Source of the DNA: Chara braunii
Taxonomy: Eukaryota; Streptophyta; Charophyceae; Charales; Characeae
Direction: 5' to 3'
Length of the DNA stretch: 36,252 bases
NCBI GenBank assembly: GCA_003427395.1
Contig: BFEA01000892.1
Coordinates: 207,078 to 243,329 of the forward strand
Part shown: in pieces, positions 20,659-28,955 of the stretch
Position numbering within the stretch: the stretch's first letter is position 1
Layout: every line of letters begins with the position of its first letter
Notes under the pieces: model-generated
What the model saw: the letters and a program-made list of their open reading frames with translations, nothing else
Database searches by the model: none
What the model was told of the DNA's origin: nothing
Position numbers and translations under genes: made by a program

Positions 20659-23184
20659 TTAGGAAGAGAGGGTAGGAAGCTGCAAAGGTCCCTGGCTTAG
20701 CGAGGGTTCCCCCGTGTCTTCTCCCATTGCCTTCAGAACTTTCTTCAGGCCTTTGATTCCCTTGGCGAAGATCTTTGCAGCGAGTGTTGTAGCCATGCTT
20801 GCTGCAGAAAGGATCATTGTTGTTTCCGATCCCAACGCCGTGAAAGGAAGTTGTGTTATTTCCCACCATGGCCTCCACTGCAGTTCCTCTCCCAGTGTAG
20901 TGTCTGAGTCATATAGGACTATAATTGGCCTCGTGTCCAGGCTGGCTCCTTCCTTTGCCTCCCCCCTCTCGCCTAGCTCTTGCACTTTGAGGGGTTCTCC
21001 CGCCAGCCCTGTTGCTAGAGGCTTGGTTGTTGGTGCGACTTTTGAGAGCAACTCGTCTCTGCTCTGTCCTCTTTCCAATTTCAGAAAGGCGAAGTTGGAG
21101 GAAGCTGCCACCTGCCAATCTTCTGTGGCTGCATCCCACTTGATCGGGATTACTGTCCTCGAAGGAAGCAGAGTTCTGCTCTCTTACCTTGCTCTTTCCC
21201 AGAAAGCAAACTGGGACTGGTCGTTCAGGCCCTCCACTGTTACAGTTTTCAGACTGAGCTCATCGTTGAGTTGGCTTAACCTTACCACCTGTGCCTCCAG
21301 TATTTCTGCCTTCAGGACCAGCTGCCTCCTCTCTTCTCCCTCTTTGTTGGTGTCCTCGCTTTCTGTTTCCGCTCCTTCGGACCCGATCTGTTCCTTCTTT
21401 TTCTTCTCCTCTTTTTTCTGCGCCTTCTTTTGGGCTTCGTCCTTTTTCCTCCCGCTGTACGTTTCCGAGAGTGTTGGCATTTTGTACCTGTCCTTCCTCC
21501 AATTGTTCTCTTTCTTCGTGTTTAGACCCCGTTCATTCAAAGTCTGATCTCTCTTGGCCTTGCAGTATTGTTCTGCATACTGGGCCATCATCTCCTCTTC
21601 CTTCTCTAGTGAGGCGTACAGATTTGGTGACAGGGGAAGGATGTGAGGGGAATCTCTCGCTCCTGATTTTTGTCTGAGTTTTTCCTCTTCCCTGAAATAG
21701 GCCATTTGTAGTTCAAATCTGGCGTCTCCCCATGGTTCACATTCCTCTTCACTGCTCTGTTCCCTGTCTTCTTCTGGGTCCTCCAACTGGACTCTCTTGG
21801 TTGTAGATCCCTTTCGTTCTTCAGGATTCTTTCTCTTTTCCCCCACCGTCACTTTGTCATCCTCGCCTGGTGCTTGTTAGTCTGTGTTGGTTTTTCCTTT
21901 GATCGTTCCTGTGCTGTCCAGATCCATCCCTGCTGATTCATCTTGCTGCTGCATCTCTGTTTTTTGTGGTCCTCTCCTTGAGTACGTAGTCAGCGGCTGG
22001 TTTTCATCTGTTTCTATCTCCATTTTTCTTTCCGTTCTTCTCTTCTCTCTCTCCAAAAATTCTCTCTATGCCATTTCGCCTGTTTTGTTGAGGTCCATGA
22101 ACAGATCTTTGAGGCAGCGTTCTTCCTGCATTTTCTCCAGGTTTAGGACTGGGTCTCTTGTGAAGTTCTTTGCAGACTTCCTTTCTATCTTCAATGTGTG
22201 CCATTTGCTGTCCGAGGGCGGGTAGACGTCGGGCCTAGGTGTTGGTTCTCCTTCCAAGACCCAGACCCAGTCTGGGTTTGGCAGGTTGTCGTTGAACACC
22301 CAACCAATGTATTGAGAGTTTCTCACATACCAGAAGCCTGGCTCCCCTTCCACTTCAGCCAGGCTCGTCTGTTTCAGTGCTCTGGGTTTGGCTGTCTCGA
22401 TGTTTTTCGGACAGCGGGGGTCAGTTCCCATGTGCCCTCTTTGCCTGCATTTGAAGCATAGTGGGTTGCCTTTTGAGGACACTGTAACTTTGATGGTCCT
22501 GTCCCTCACCACAAAATACCAGTAGTCTGGCAATTGTGGAGGGATACCATTGTCGAGGTCTAGGCACACCGTCATGGTGTTGTGCTGAGGGATCAGGAAA
22601 TCTGGCGTTGCGATGATCCAGTCAACCACTTTGAATTGGCCGTATTCTATTTGCAGGCGCTGTTTGATCCCCCCGTGCAGGCCTTCGTGAACGTTGTCGA
22701 ATTGTACCCAAAAGAATTTCTTCATGAGCTCTTGTTTGTACCGGGAAGGTGTCATTTGGAAAGGGGTGTCCGGTTTCCATGGATGTACTGTCACCACGGA
22801 GGAATTGCAGGTGAAGGTTTTGTTCCTCAGAAAATCCGCGTAAGATGGGTCCCTGCAGATGACCATAATCACGTTCCTGGTTCGAGGGTGGAATGAGATT
22901 TTAGGTTCATCTCCTTGCACTGGTTCCAAGCTTTTGAGTTTGTCCCACATCCACTTCAGTTTGGCCGGGCGATTCAGCTCTTGGCTCTTCCTGGAGAAGG
23001 TGAACAGCACTGCGTGCTTTTCATGAAACTCATCCAGTTTCTAAATGTGCTCTTTCGGATATTCGTAGACCACTGTTTCTTCTCTTCTGTTCTTTTCCAC
23101 TTCTACATATTTCACAGTCTTCACCAGCTCAGTTTTGGTTTGTTCCGCTAACCAATTTTGAGTCTCGATTCCCATCCCTTCCAT
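20659..23184 (-). pseudogene. LINE B ORF1: nucleic-acid-binding protein (four in-frame stops)
   Basis: ORF1 proteins of L1-like elements coat the element RNA. The ATG at 23184 (codons for M-E-G-M-G-I-E-T) starts one frame of 841 codons ending at TAA 20659-20661. Stops interrupt it at 23041-23043, 22066-22068, 21877-21879 and 21184-21186, without any frameshift. The N-terminal half resembles H ORF1 (F-F-W-V-Q-F-D-N, P-D-Y-W-Y-F-V-V) and ends in a zinc knuckle C-F-K-C-R-Q-R-G-H-M-G-T-D-P-R-C, whose last spacing is six rather than four residues. The second half is highly charged (Lys/Glu-rich, likely coiled coil, about 21250-21850). A final part carries an Ala-rich stretch near 20780. Similarity to the plant DUF4283-plus-knuckle layout is likely but not verified. 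Confidence 0.82.
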
Positions 23185-23620
23185 TTTGTCTTCTGGGTCG
23201 ATCTTCCCTTTTACTGTTCTGTTTGTGGTCTAGATGGGAGTTCCGCTGAAACAGGCAGAGCTTTCCCTCCTCCCAAAGTGGGCGGGGTTGATGTCAGGAG
23301 CAATTATGGGCTGCTGTTGAGGCGATCTGATGTCCAGTTAGTGGTTGGCTATGAGGCGGAGGGGGGAGGGGGGGGGATGGACTTAGCCGTTCAAGGTGTG
23401 AGATCAGACAAGGAAAGGCTTCGCACTAATACCTGGGCCTAGGGCCGTGTGAATGTTAGAGCGTGAACGGGACCAAGCTTTGATCGTAAAGAGCGTAAAG
23501 GTGAAAAATGTTCTCCGTCTGAGTCTGTTGCTCAATGGTGAAAAGGAAAATTCGGATGAATTCAAAACCTGGTATTGAGATGAGAAAAGCGAGCTTTCTT
23601 ATTATAAGTGATAATTAAAT

Positions 23621-24546
23621 GAATAATAATTAAATGAATAAATAAATGACTTGAATAATTAAATGACTTGGATAATTAAGTGTGAAACGGTTTTCACCTT
23701 TTAGCAGTAGCGGATGCAGTACCCAGGGTTCGATCCCTAGACCTCACCCTACCCATGTACAGTATTTGTGTAGACCCCGAGAATTGAACCTGTGACCTGT
23801 GTATTCGTAGGCAGTTGGTAGACCTGTCGTAGGTCCATAGACAGCAGGGGTTCGATCTGCAGGTCTATAGCGTAGGAGTCTTAGTGAGTTCTGGAAGCTT
23901 AGCTGTAGACCTTCTAGAAGGTAGGCAAGTGGGCAAGTGGTCAAGTGGTGAGGCANNNNNNNNNNNNNNNNNNNNNNNNNNNNNNNNNNNNNNNNNNNNN
24001 NNNNNNNNNNNNNNNNNNNNNNNNNNNNNNNNNNNNNNNNNNNNNNNNNNNNNNNNNNNNNNNNNNNNNNNNNNNNNNNNNNNNNNNNNNNNNNNNNNNN
24101 NNNNNNNNNNNNNNNNNNNNNNNNNNNNNNNNNNNNNNNNNNNNNNNNNNNNNNNNNNNNNNNNNNNNNNNNNNNNNNNNNNNNNNNNNNNNNNNNNNNN
24201 NNNNNNNNNNNNNNNNNNNNNNNNNNNNNNNNNNNNNNNNNNNNNNNNNNNNNNNNNNNNNNNNNNNNNNNNNNNNNNNNNNNNNNNNNNNNNNNNNNNN
24301 NNNNNNNNNNNNNNNNNNNNNNNNNTGATGCGTGTGGGATATCCAGGGTGATCCAGTGTATGTGAACAGTGAGATGTTTGGGCGCTGAAGTCGCCATAGC
24401 CAATTGAGAGTGAACTCGTATCCGAAAGCCATATCTCTGAGTTTTGAGTGGGCGCATGTCGCCAGTATGCTGCGTTGCTGTTTACATGCATGAAAAGTGT
24501 GTTTGAGAACGAGTCTGATTGCAAGTGAATAATAATTAAATGAATA
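23621..24546. repeat. AT-rich direct repeat on both sides of the gap
   Basis: GAATAATAATTAAATGAATA occurs at 23621-23640 and at 24527-24546. Related ATAATTAAATGA units also follow around 23655-23690. The gap probably contains more of this repeat, which may be why it was not assembled. Confidence 0.65.
23956..24325. other. Assembly gap (370 N)
   Basis: Unknown bases only. Open frames reported across it are meaningless. Confidence 1.
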
Positions 24547-25510
24547 ATTAAAAGAATTGAATACTAGTTGTAAATTGGTTGAATTGGTTTCAAACGATCT
24601 TAGCGGATTGAGTTGCGGTTTGTGGCATTTGTGACTTTCCTGACTTTCCTCTGCGAGGGTAGTGTCGTTTTCGGTGTGCCGTTCAGCTTCGTAGTTGTGT
24701 TGTGAGATTGTGCGTGTTCCCTTTGGGGTTGGGATTTGTGAATGGTTCCTTCTCTCGTTAGTTTATTGTCTCTTTCGTTGTTTCCTCCTCCCGGGTGCTT
24801 GAATAGTGGTTTGGATTTTTCTCTTCTTTACAGTTTGCTCTTGCGCCCTTTCTTCTTTTCTCCCTCCTTCCTCCTCCTTCTCTCCCTTCGTTAGTCTTCA
24901 ATAGTCTCTTGGTTTCGCTGATGGCTGTCGTTGTCCTCCTCTTGTCCTCCTCTTGAAGGCTTGGCTTTTCTCCCGTACTTGCGATGTCTCGCCACTGTCG
25001 CTTCCTTTTGTCCGTTGCGGCTGATGGGTTCGAGGCAGGGTCTTACGATCTTACCTTGACTTCCGCAGTGAGCCGTTCTAACCTTGTAGGTCGCAATGAT
25101 GACTTGGGCGCTGCGTTTTCTTCTCCTCCTCGTCTTGGTATTTGCTCGTTTGTGGCGGATGTCCTTTTCCTTTGGTTGGAAGTGTAGTGCACGTTTCCTC
25201 CTTTCCTTTCCCTCCTTCCTTCTCTCCTTCCTTCTTTGTCCTTTCCTGTACGTAGGTCATTCCCTTTTCTCCTTTTCTTCCCCTAGAGTACCTTCCCGCC
25301 TACTCCTCCTTCCCTTCCTTGTCTTTTCTTGCCCTTTGTGACCCTCGGGGGAGCCACGCCCTGCAGCGTGACGCAACGTGGTGAGACGCGAGTTCGATCC
25401 CCGCTCCCCTTCTCGCCACCCTCCCGCGAGACCGATAGGAGAAGATGCGCGCGATGGTCGTGTTCTGTAGGTTCCCGCTGGGAGCGACTGGACTCGATGA
25501 TATTCTTCTT

Positions 25511-25858
25511 CTGGAAATATTGTTCCCTTTCCTACTCCTTTACTTCGGTCCTGTTGTCCTTTCCTCCCCTTAGGGAGTCCGCGCCCGACCTTTTTTGCTC
25601 ATTGCTTCTCCTCACTTCTCCCTTCCTCTCCTTGTCTTTACCCATCCTTCTTGTCTCTCTTGTTTCTTGTCGTGAATAGCCACACCCTGGGAGACTTGCT
25701 CGTTTTCCTTCTCCCTTTCTTCGAACCTGTTGTCCTTATCTCCCCTTAGGTATTCTGCGCTCGTTCTCTTTGCTCTTTGCTCATCATCATTTCTCTCTTC
25801 CTCTCCTCGTCTTTACCTGTCTTTCCTGCCTCTTGCTGTGAGTGAATGAATGGCCACG
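25511..25858 (-). repeat. Tandem repeat of about 175 bp, two copies plus a partial upstream copy
   Basis: Anchors repeat at a constant distance: CTGTTGTCCTT at 25551 and 25727, TCCCCTTAGG at 25565 and 25741, TCTTTACC at 25636 and 25810. Each unit ends in a GCCACRCCC block (about 25680 and 25853). A similar block at about 25352 suggests a third, more diverged unit to the left. Confidence 0.7.
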
Positions 25859-26077
25859 CCCGAAGGCGTGGCGAGGAGAAGCGTGGGCTCGCCTTCTGTT
25901 TCCCGCCCTTCGTGTCCTCGTTCGAAAGGGTGATGGTGCGCACCTGCAAACGCGCGCGGTGCGAAGTTTACCGCCGGTTGAGGGCAGTTCGCGGGCGTGC
26001 GGGTTCGGAAGCTTGACGCAGTGAGATAGCGCTTACTGGACGGCGCTTGACGCAACAATTCCAGCAAGTCTTCTTTT

Positions 26078-26094
26078 CTTTTCTTGCTGCTCCT
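26078..26094. repeat. Target-site duplication of LINE B, right copy
   Basis: This 17-bp sequence is identical to 15034-15050. It marks the 5' end of LINE B. Confidence 0.88.
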
Positions 26095-26236
26095 CATCCT
26101 CAGGAATCGACTGTTTTAACCTCTGCCATCTGCAGAGAATTTCAGCCTGTGGCATAGATCTCATCTCCGCCCATACCTTATCTCTTGGGTTGGAGAGTCC
26201 TTCGATAGTTCTGCAGCACCTCTCCTTCCAGATGAT

Positions 26237-26254
26237 CCATAACGTTACTTTCCT
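26237..26254. repeat. Target-site duplication of LINE I, left copy
   Basis: CCATAACGTTACTTTCCT is identical to 28938-28955 and precedes the T run of LINE I. Confidence 0.95.
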
Positions 26255-26295
<41 letters not shown>

Positions 26296-26327
26296 ACAAA
26301 CAGGGCCTTATGGTCCTGGATCCTTCT

Positions 26328-26910
26328 ATTCTGGGGAGCGTCAGTCCGGTTCCTATTCCCCCGGCAAGTCAAAATACATAATACATGAGACAGAACTCAC
26401 GCTTCCTTCCGTTCAGGCCGAAGGACCCCTGATCAGCATTGATTGCTCCATCCTAGTGGAGGATTGACTGTCAGCTTGCCCAGCTGCAGATCCTCTCTTT
26501 CCTCTCAGGCCTGATGAACAGGTCTGTCAGATGCTGCAATAATTCCTAGAAAGAAGTCGTCTGGTGACCTTTCCCTGCCTGGTTCATTCCATGAGCTACT
26601 TCGCCCCTCCCTTGGAAGGTCAGCCGTTGTCAATAGTCCGTAGGCTTACTTTGTCCCACCACCCTGCTATCCCTTCCTCCTTCCTTGGCCCCACTCTTGT
26701 TGTTGTTACCACTGTGAAAAACTGTCCTGGGGAGCCTCAGACCGGTTCCTGTTTCCACCTGCAAGTCACAATATATAATATCTCGGCCGAGTACTCACGC
26801 TTCCTCCCGCCTGGGCGGAAGACCCCTGAACAGCTTTGGTTACTCCATTCTTGGTGGAGGGTTGACTGTCGGCTTGCCTTGACCCACTCTTCCCTCTCAG
26901 ACCTGCGGTA
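26328..26910 (-). repeat. Two tail modules in LINE I
   Basis: Both copies show the GGGGAGC..CAG.CCGGTTCCT core, then CTCACGCTTCC, GACCCCTGA.CAGC, a GGTGGAG or AGTGGAG block with TTGACTGTC, and CCTCTCAG. The first core has a 4-bp stem (CCGG with CCGG); in the second the stem has one mismatch. Confidence 0.78.
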
Positions 26911-27057
26911 AGGATTTTGCCAGATGTCGCTATTTTATGGCCGGAGCTTGTCTATCCTCCCTGTTCGCCCTTAGCCCTCCTCCCCTTCTCCCTTTCCTTA
27001 TGTTGCTGTGATCCCCCAATCCAAACCGCTCACCCCCGTCTTATGGTTTTTGTTGAG

Positions 27058-27080
27058 ACCCTAAACCCTAAACCCTAATC
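27058..27080 (-). repeat. Telomere-type repeat in LINE I tail
   Basis: The plus strand reads ACCCTAAACCCTAAACCCTA followed by ATC, three plant telomere units (sense strand TTTAGGG). Confidence 0.88.
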
Positions 27081-27542
27081 TTAGCTTAACTGTACGCCCT
27101 TTTTTCCTCACTGGCCGGATATCCCTGTCTGCCTGCCCCCACCACTGTCCTACGAACCCCCCCTCTGTCATTGTCCTCTCGTTTCTGCCCATCTGTCTTT
27201 CCAGTCCACCCGCTGCCCTACGAACCTCCACTCTGTCCTTGACCTCTCGTTTCTGCCCGTCCGTCTTTCCTCTCGTTTGCCTGAACAGCTCTTGTTTTCA
27301 AAGGGTCCCCGAAACCTACCCATTGATGCAATCCGCCTAATAGTCTTAGCTGTGTGTCTCAGAATCTTCCGGCTGGAGTTGTCGCCTTTGGCCTTATCCT
27401 CCCTGTCTGACCTTCTTCCCCCAATCTTCGTCCTTTGTCGTCATCCCAGTTATTCTTGTTTACCCCTTCCCACTGGATCTTACTGGTTTGCCGAATTTTC
27501 TCTCTCTTTCCTTTTATCCTACCCCCTTCCTGTTCCCTGATT

Positions 27543-28937
27543 TCATCCTCCCTCCTCTCTCCATTTAAAGCGAAGTTGTACGCCTCTGACCTCTGCTACA
27601 GCCCCCTGACCCAACGCATTCTGTTTAAATTTTTTTATTATCTCCTCCTCATGTCCTGGTTGTTGCCGTGCCTGCTTTCTCACCCTTTTCCATTGCGCAT
27701 TGAGATGTGTTTCCACTGCATTGAGAAGCAGCTCCCTGGCTTCCTCTCTATGTATTAGCGTTCCTTCCATAGTGGTCTGACATCTCCTCTTCCAAATGGT
27801 CCACAGCCCATATTGTCTCAGCAGCTGGAAGATGTGTCTCTGGTAGGGTTGCCACCATTTGGGTACCCCAACACCCAAAAGCCTTCCAGTTATTGACTCT
27901 GGGAAAACTATCGTCGCTACCTGTTTCCAAATTCCCCTGACTTGCTCCCACATTCCCTCCGCCTCCTTACATTCCAGCAGACAATGCACCAATGTTTCTG
28001 GATGCCCTTCTTGGCACACTCTGCATAGCTCAGCTTCCTCGCTTCTCTGGTTGTGACTTCTTCTTTCGTTGAGCCACACATTCACTGGCAGTGCCACGTG
28101 CGCTATTAGCCATTGCATACTTCTAACCTGTCCCAGTCTTATAGATAGAATGCTTGACCACGGTATGTCTGGCATTTGGCTCCTGGGGACCCCCACCCTT
28201 TTCTCCCAGCGCTTGGACAGAGTAAGTCCCATGGACAGGGATCTGTTCCTCAACCTATATCCTATTTTTGTGGTATATTGGAGGATATTGATTCTTCTTG
28301 CTACTCTTGATTGTCCCCCCCTAATGTTCCAGGCCCATTCTCCGGGGTCCACCTCTAGCTCCTCAATTGGTATTGTTGGGTTGTACACTATAAACTCGTC
28401 CATTTCTATCACCCTTACCTTCTGTAACCCTTGTTTGAGAATATACAGCGGTGCTTTGGATGTCCTGTCCAATTGAGAAGTAGTACTGCTCGGATGTATT
28501 ATGTCGTATTTATCCGCCACTAGCCATTCGTTCCTATCTTTGTCTGTGTCCCACACCCTGAACACTACTCTAGGTTCTGAATCATCTACCCATGTGGCCC
28601 AGTCTCCCTCTCGCCATTGTTTTCCCTTNCTCAGCAAATGCACCCAGGTTGGGTGTATGGAGCCTGTGACTACCCTCAGATTATCATGAAGGTTGTGACA
28701 CCCCTTCAATGTCCTCCTCAGCTCCTCTGNTGTTTTCCATCGGTTGTTCTTANCGTCCCAAATGTGTTTGATCTGCCATACTCCGTGTTCCAACCATCTA
28801 CCCCATCTCGATTCTTTACTTGTTAATGCTAGAGGCTTTCCACCGTTGTCCTTAATGCTTGCATTGCAGAATAACGGTTGTCTTAATACCTCTTCTCTTG
28901 TAGTAGGCTCTCTTACCCTCGCTGGGAAGACCTCCTT
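27543..28937 (-). CDS. LINE I ORF2 C-terminal fragment, open
   Basis: The retained region begins in K-E-V-F-P-A-R-V-R-E-P, where B has R-E-A-F-P-T-K-V-R-K-P downstream of reverse transcriptase. It continues through L-K-G-C-H-N-L and a zinc-binding domain (P-V-N-V-W-L-N-E-R-R, C-R-V-C, H-C-L-L-E-C, about 27935-28085) to a TGA at 27543. It has no stop or frameshift. Ambiguous bases lie at about 28629, 28730 and 28753. It happens to be in frame with the H sequence to its right, so the open frame extends to 29753 and gives a false 736-residue protein. Endonuclease and reverse transcriptase are absent, so it cannot act alone. Confidence 0.88.
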   Translation of the reverse strand, partial: KEVFPARVREPTTREEVLRQPLFCNASIKDNGGKPLALTSKESRWGRWLEHGVWQIKHIWDXKNNRWKTXEELRRTLKGCHNLHDNLRVVTGSIHPTWVHLLXKGKQWREGDWATWVDDSEPRVVFRVWDTDKDRNEWLVADKYDIIHPSSTTSQLDRTSKAPLYILKQGLQKVRVIEMDEFIVYNPTIPIEELEVDPGEWAWNIRGGQSRVARRINILQYTTKIGYRLRNRSLSMGLTLSKRWEKRVGVPRSQMPDIPWSSILSIRLGQVRSMQWLIAHVALPVNVWLNERRSHNQRSEEAELCRVCQEGHPETLVHCLLECKEAEGMWEQVRGIWKQVATIVFPESITGRLLGVGVPKWWQPYQRHIFQLLRQYGLWTIWKRRCQTTMEGTLIHREEARELLLNAVETHLNAQWKRVRKQARQQPGHEEEIIKKFKQNALGQGAVAEVRGVQLRFKWREEGG

Positions 28938-28955
28938 CCATAACGTTACTTTCCT
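28938..28955. repeat. Target-site duplication of LINE I, right copy
   Basis: This 18-bp sequence is identical to 26237-26254 and marks the truncated 5' end of LINE I. Confidence 0.95.

Larger units (their letters stand above)
15051..26077 (-). mobile_element. LINE B: complete 11-kb L1-like retrotransposon inserted in LINE H
   Basis: It reads right to left: a long 5' region (26077-23185), ORF1 (23184-20659), ORF2 (20615-16095), 3' untranslated region (16094-15087) and poly(A) (T run at 15051-15086). It is flanked by 17-bp duplications of H ORF2 sequence. Both ORFs keep one frame from end to end but contain seven in-frame stops in total, so this copy is inactive unless suppressed. A 370-base assembly gap lies in its 5' region. 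The claim that the whole 5' region belongs to B rests on the duplication pair; a further insert inside it cannot be excluded. Confidence 0.82.
23185..26077 (-). other. Long 5' region of LINE B with tandem repeats and an assembly gap
   Basis: This 2.9-kb stretch lies between the B ORF1 start and the right target-site duplication. It holds AT-rich repeats around 23610-23690 and 24527-24560, an assembly gap, a pyrimidine-rich (plus strand) zone from about 24840, and two or more tandem units of about 175 bp (25511-25858). A GC-rich start lies at 25860-26077. No open frame has a recognisable motif. If all of it belongs to B it is the element's 5' untranslated and promoter region; another insert inside cannot be ruled out. 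Confidence 0.5.
26078..26254 (-). pseudogene. LINE H ORF2, middle C-terminal segment between the two inserts
   Basis: The minus strand reads K-V-T-L-W-I-I-W-K-E-R-C-C-R-T-I-E-G and on to P-E-D-E-E-Q-Q-E-K. The L-W-x-I-W-K-x-R-C block is the conserved part after the zinc-binding domain, seen also in B (L-W-V-I-W-R-S-R-C) and I (L-W-T-I-W-K-R-R-C). Its left end continues in frame into 15050-14887 and its right end into 28955 and beyond. Confidence 0.88.
26295..27542 (-). other. 3' untranslated region of LINE I
   Basis: It contains two tail modules (about 26328-26530 and 26722-26910, a period of about 390 bp) and a telomere-type repeat at 27058-27080. Short plus-strand open frames are chance. 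Confidence 0.85.
26255..28937 (-). mobile_element. LINE I: 5'-truncated L1-like element inserted in LINE H
   Basis: It has a 38-base T run (poly(A) tail, 26257-26294), a 1.25-kb 3' untranslated region and the last 465 codons of ORF2. The flanking 18-bp duplication is perfect. Truncation at the 5' end is normal for LINE copies. The retained coding part has no stop, so it is probably the youngest insertion here. Confidence 0.93.

Noticed and set aside
20714-21547. Plus-strand frame of 277 residues
   Set aside because: It is antisense to LINE B ORF1, Ser- and Phe-rich by complement of Lys/Glu codons, with no motif.
16095-23184. Reassigned stop codons (UAA/UAG as Gln, as in some ulvophyte algae)
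   Set aside because: Several stops stand at conserved Trp (18636-18638, 20523-20525, 5237-5239) or Tyr (3065-3067), not at Gln, and one is TGA at a Trp. Mutation explains this better.
23727-23737. B-box GGTTCGATCCC as part of a tRNA
   Set aside because: The only A-box-like sequence is about 25 bases away, too close for a tRNA, and no stems form.
23744-24524. Open frames of 127-237 residues across the assembly gap
   Set aside because: They consist mostly of unknown bases.
25355-25412. tRNA gene suggested by a GTTCGATCCCC-like T arm and pairing GGGGAGC/GCTCCCC
   Set aside because: The space between the arms is too short for D and anticodon arms, and the block is part of a tandem repeat unit.
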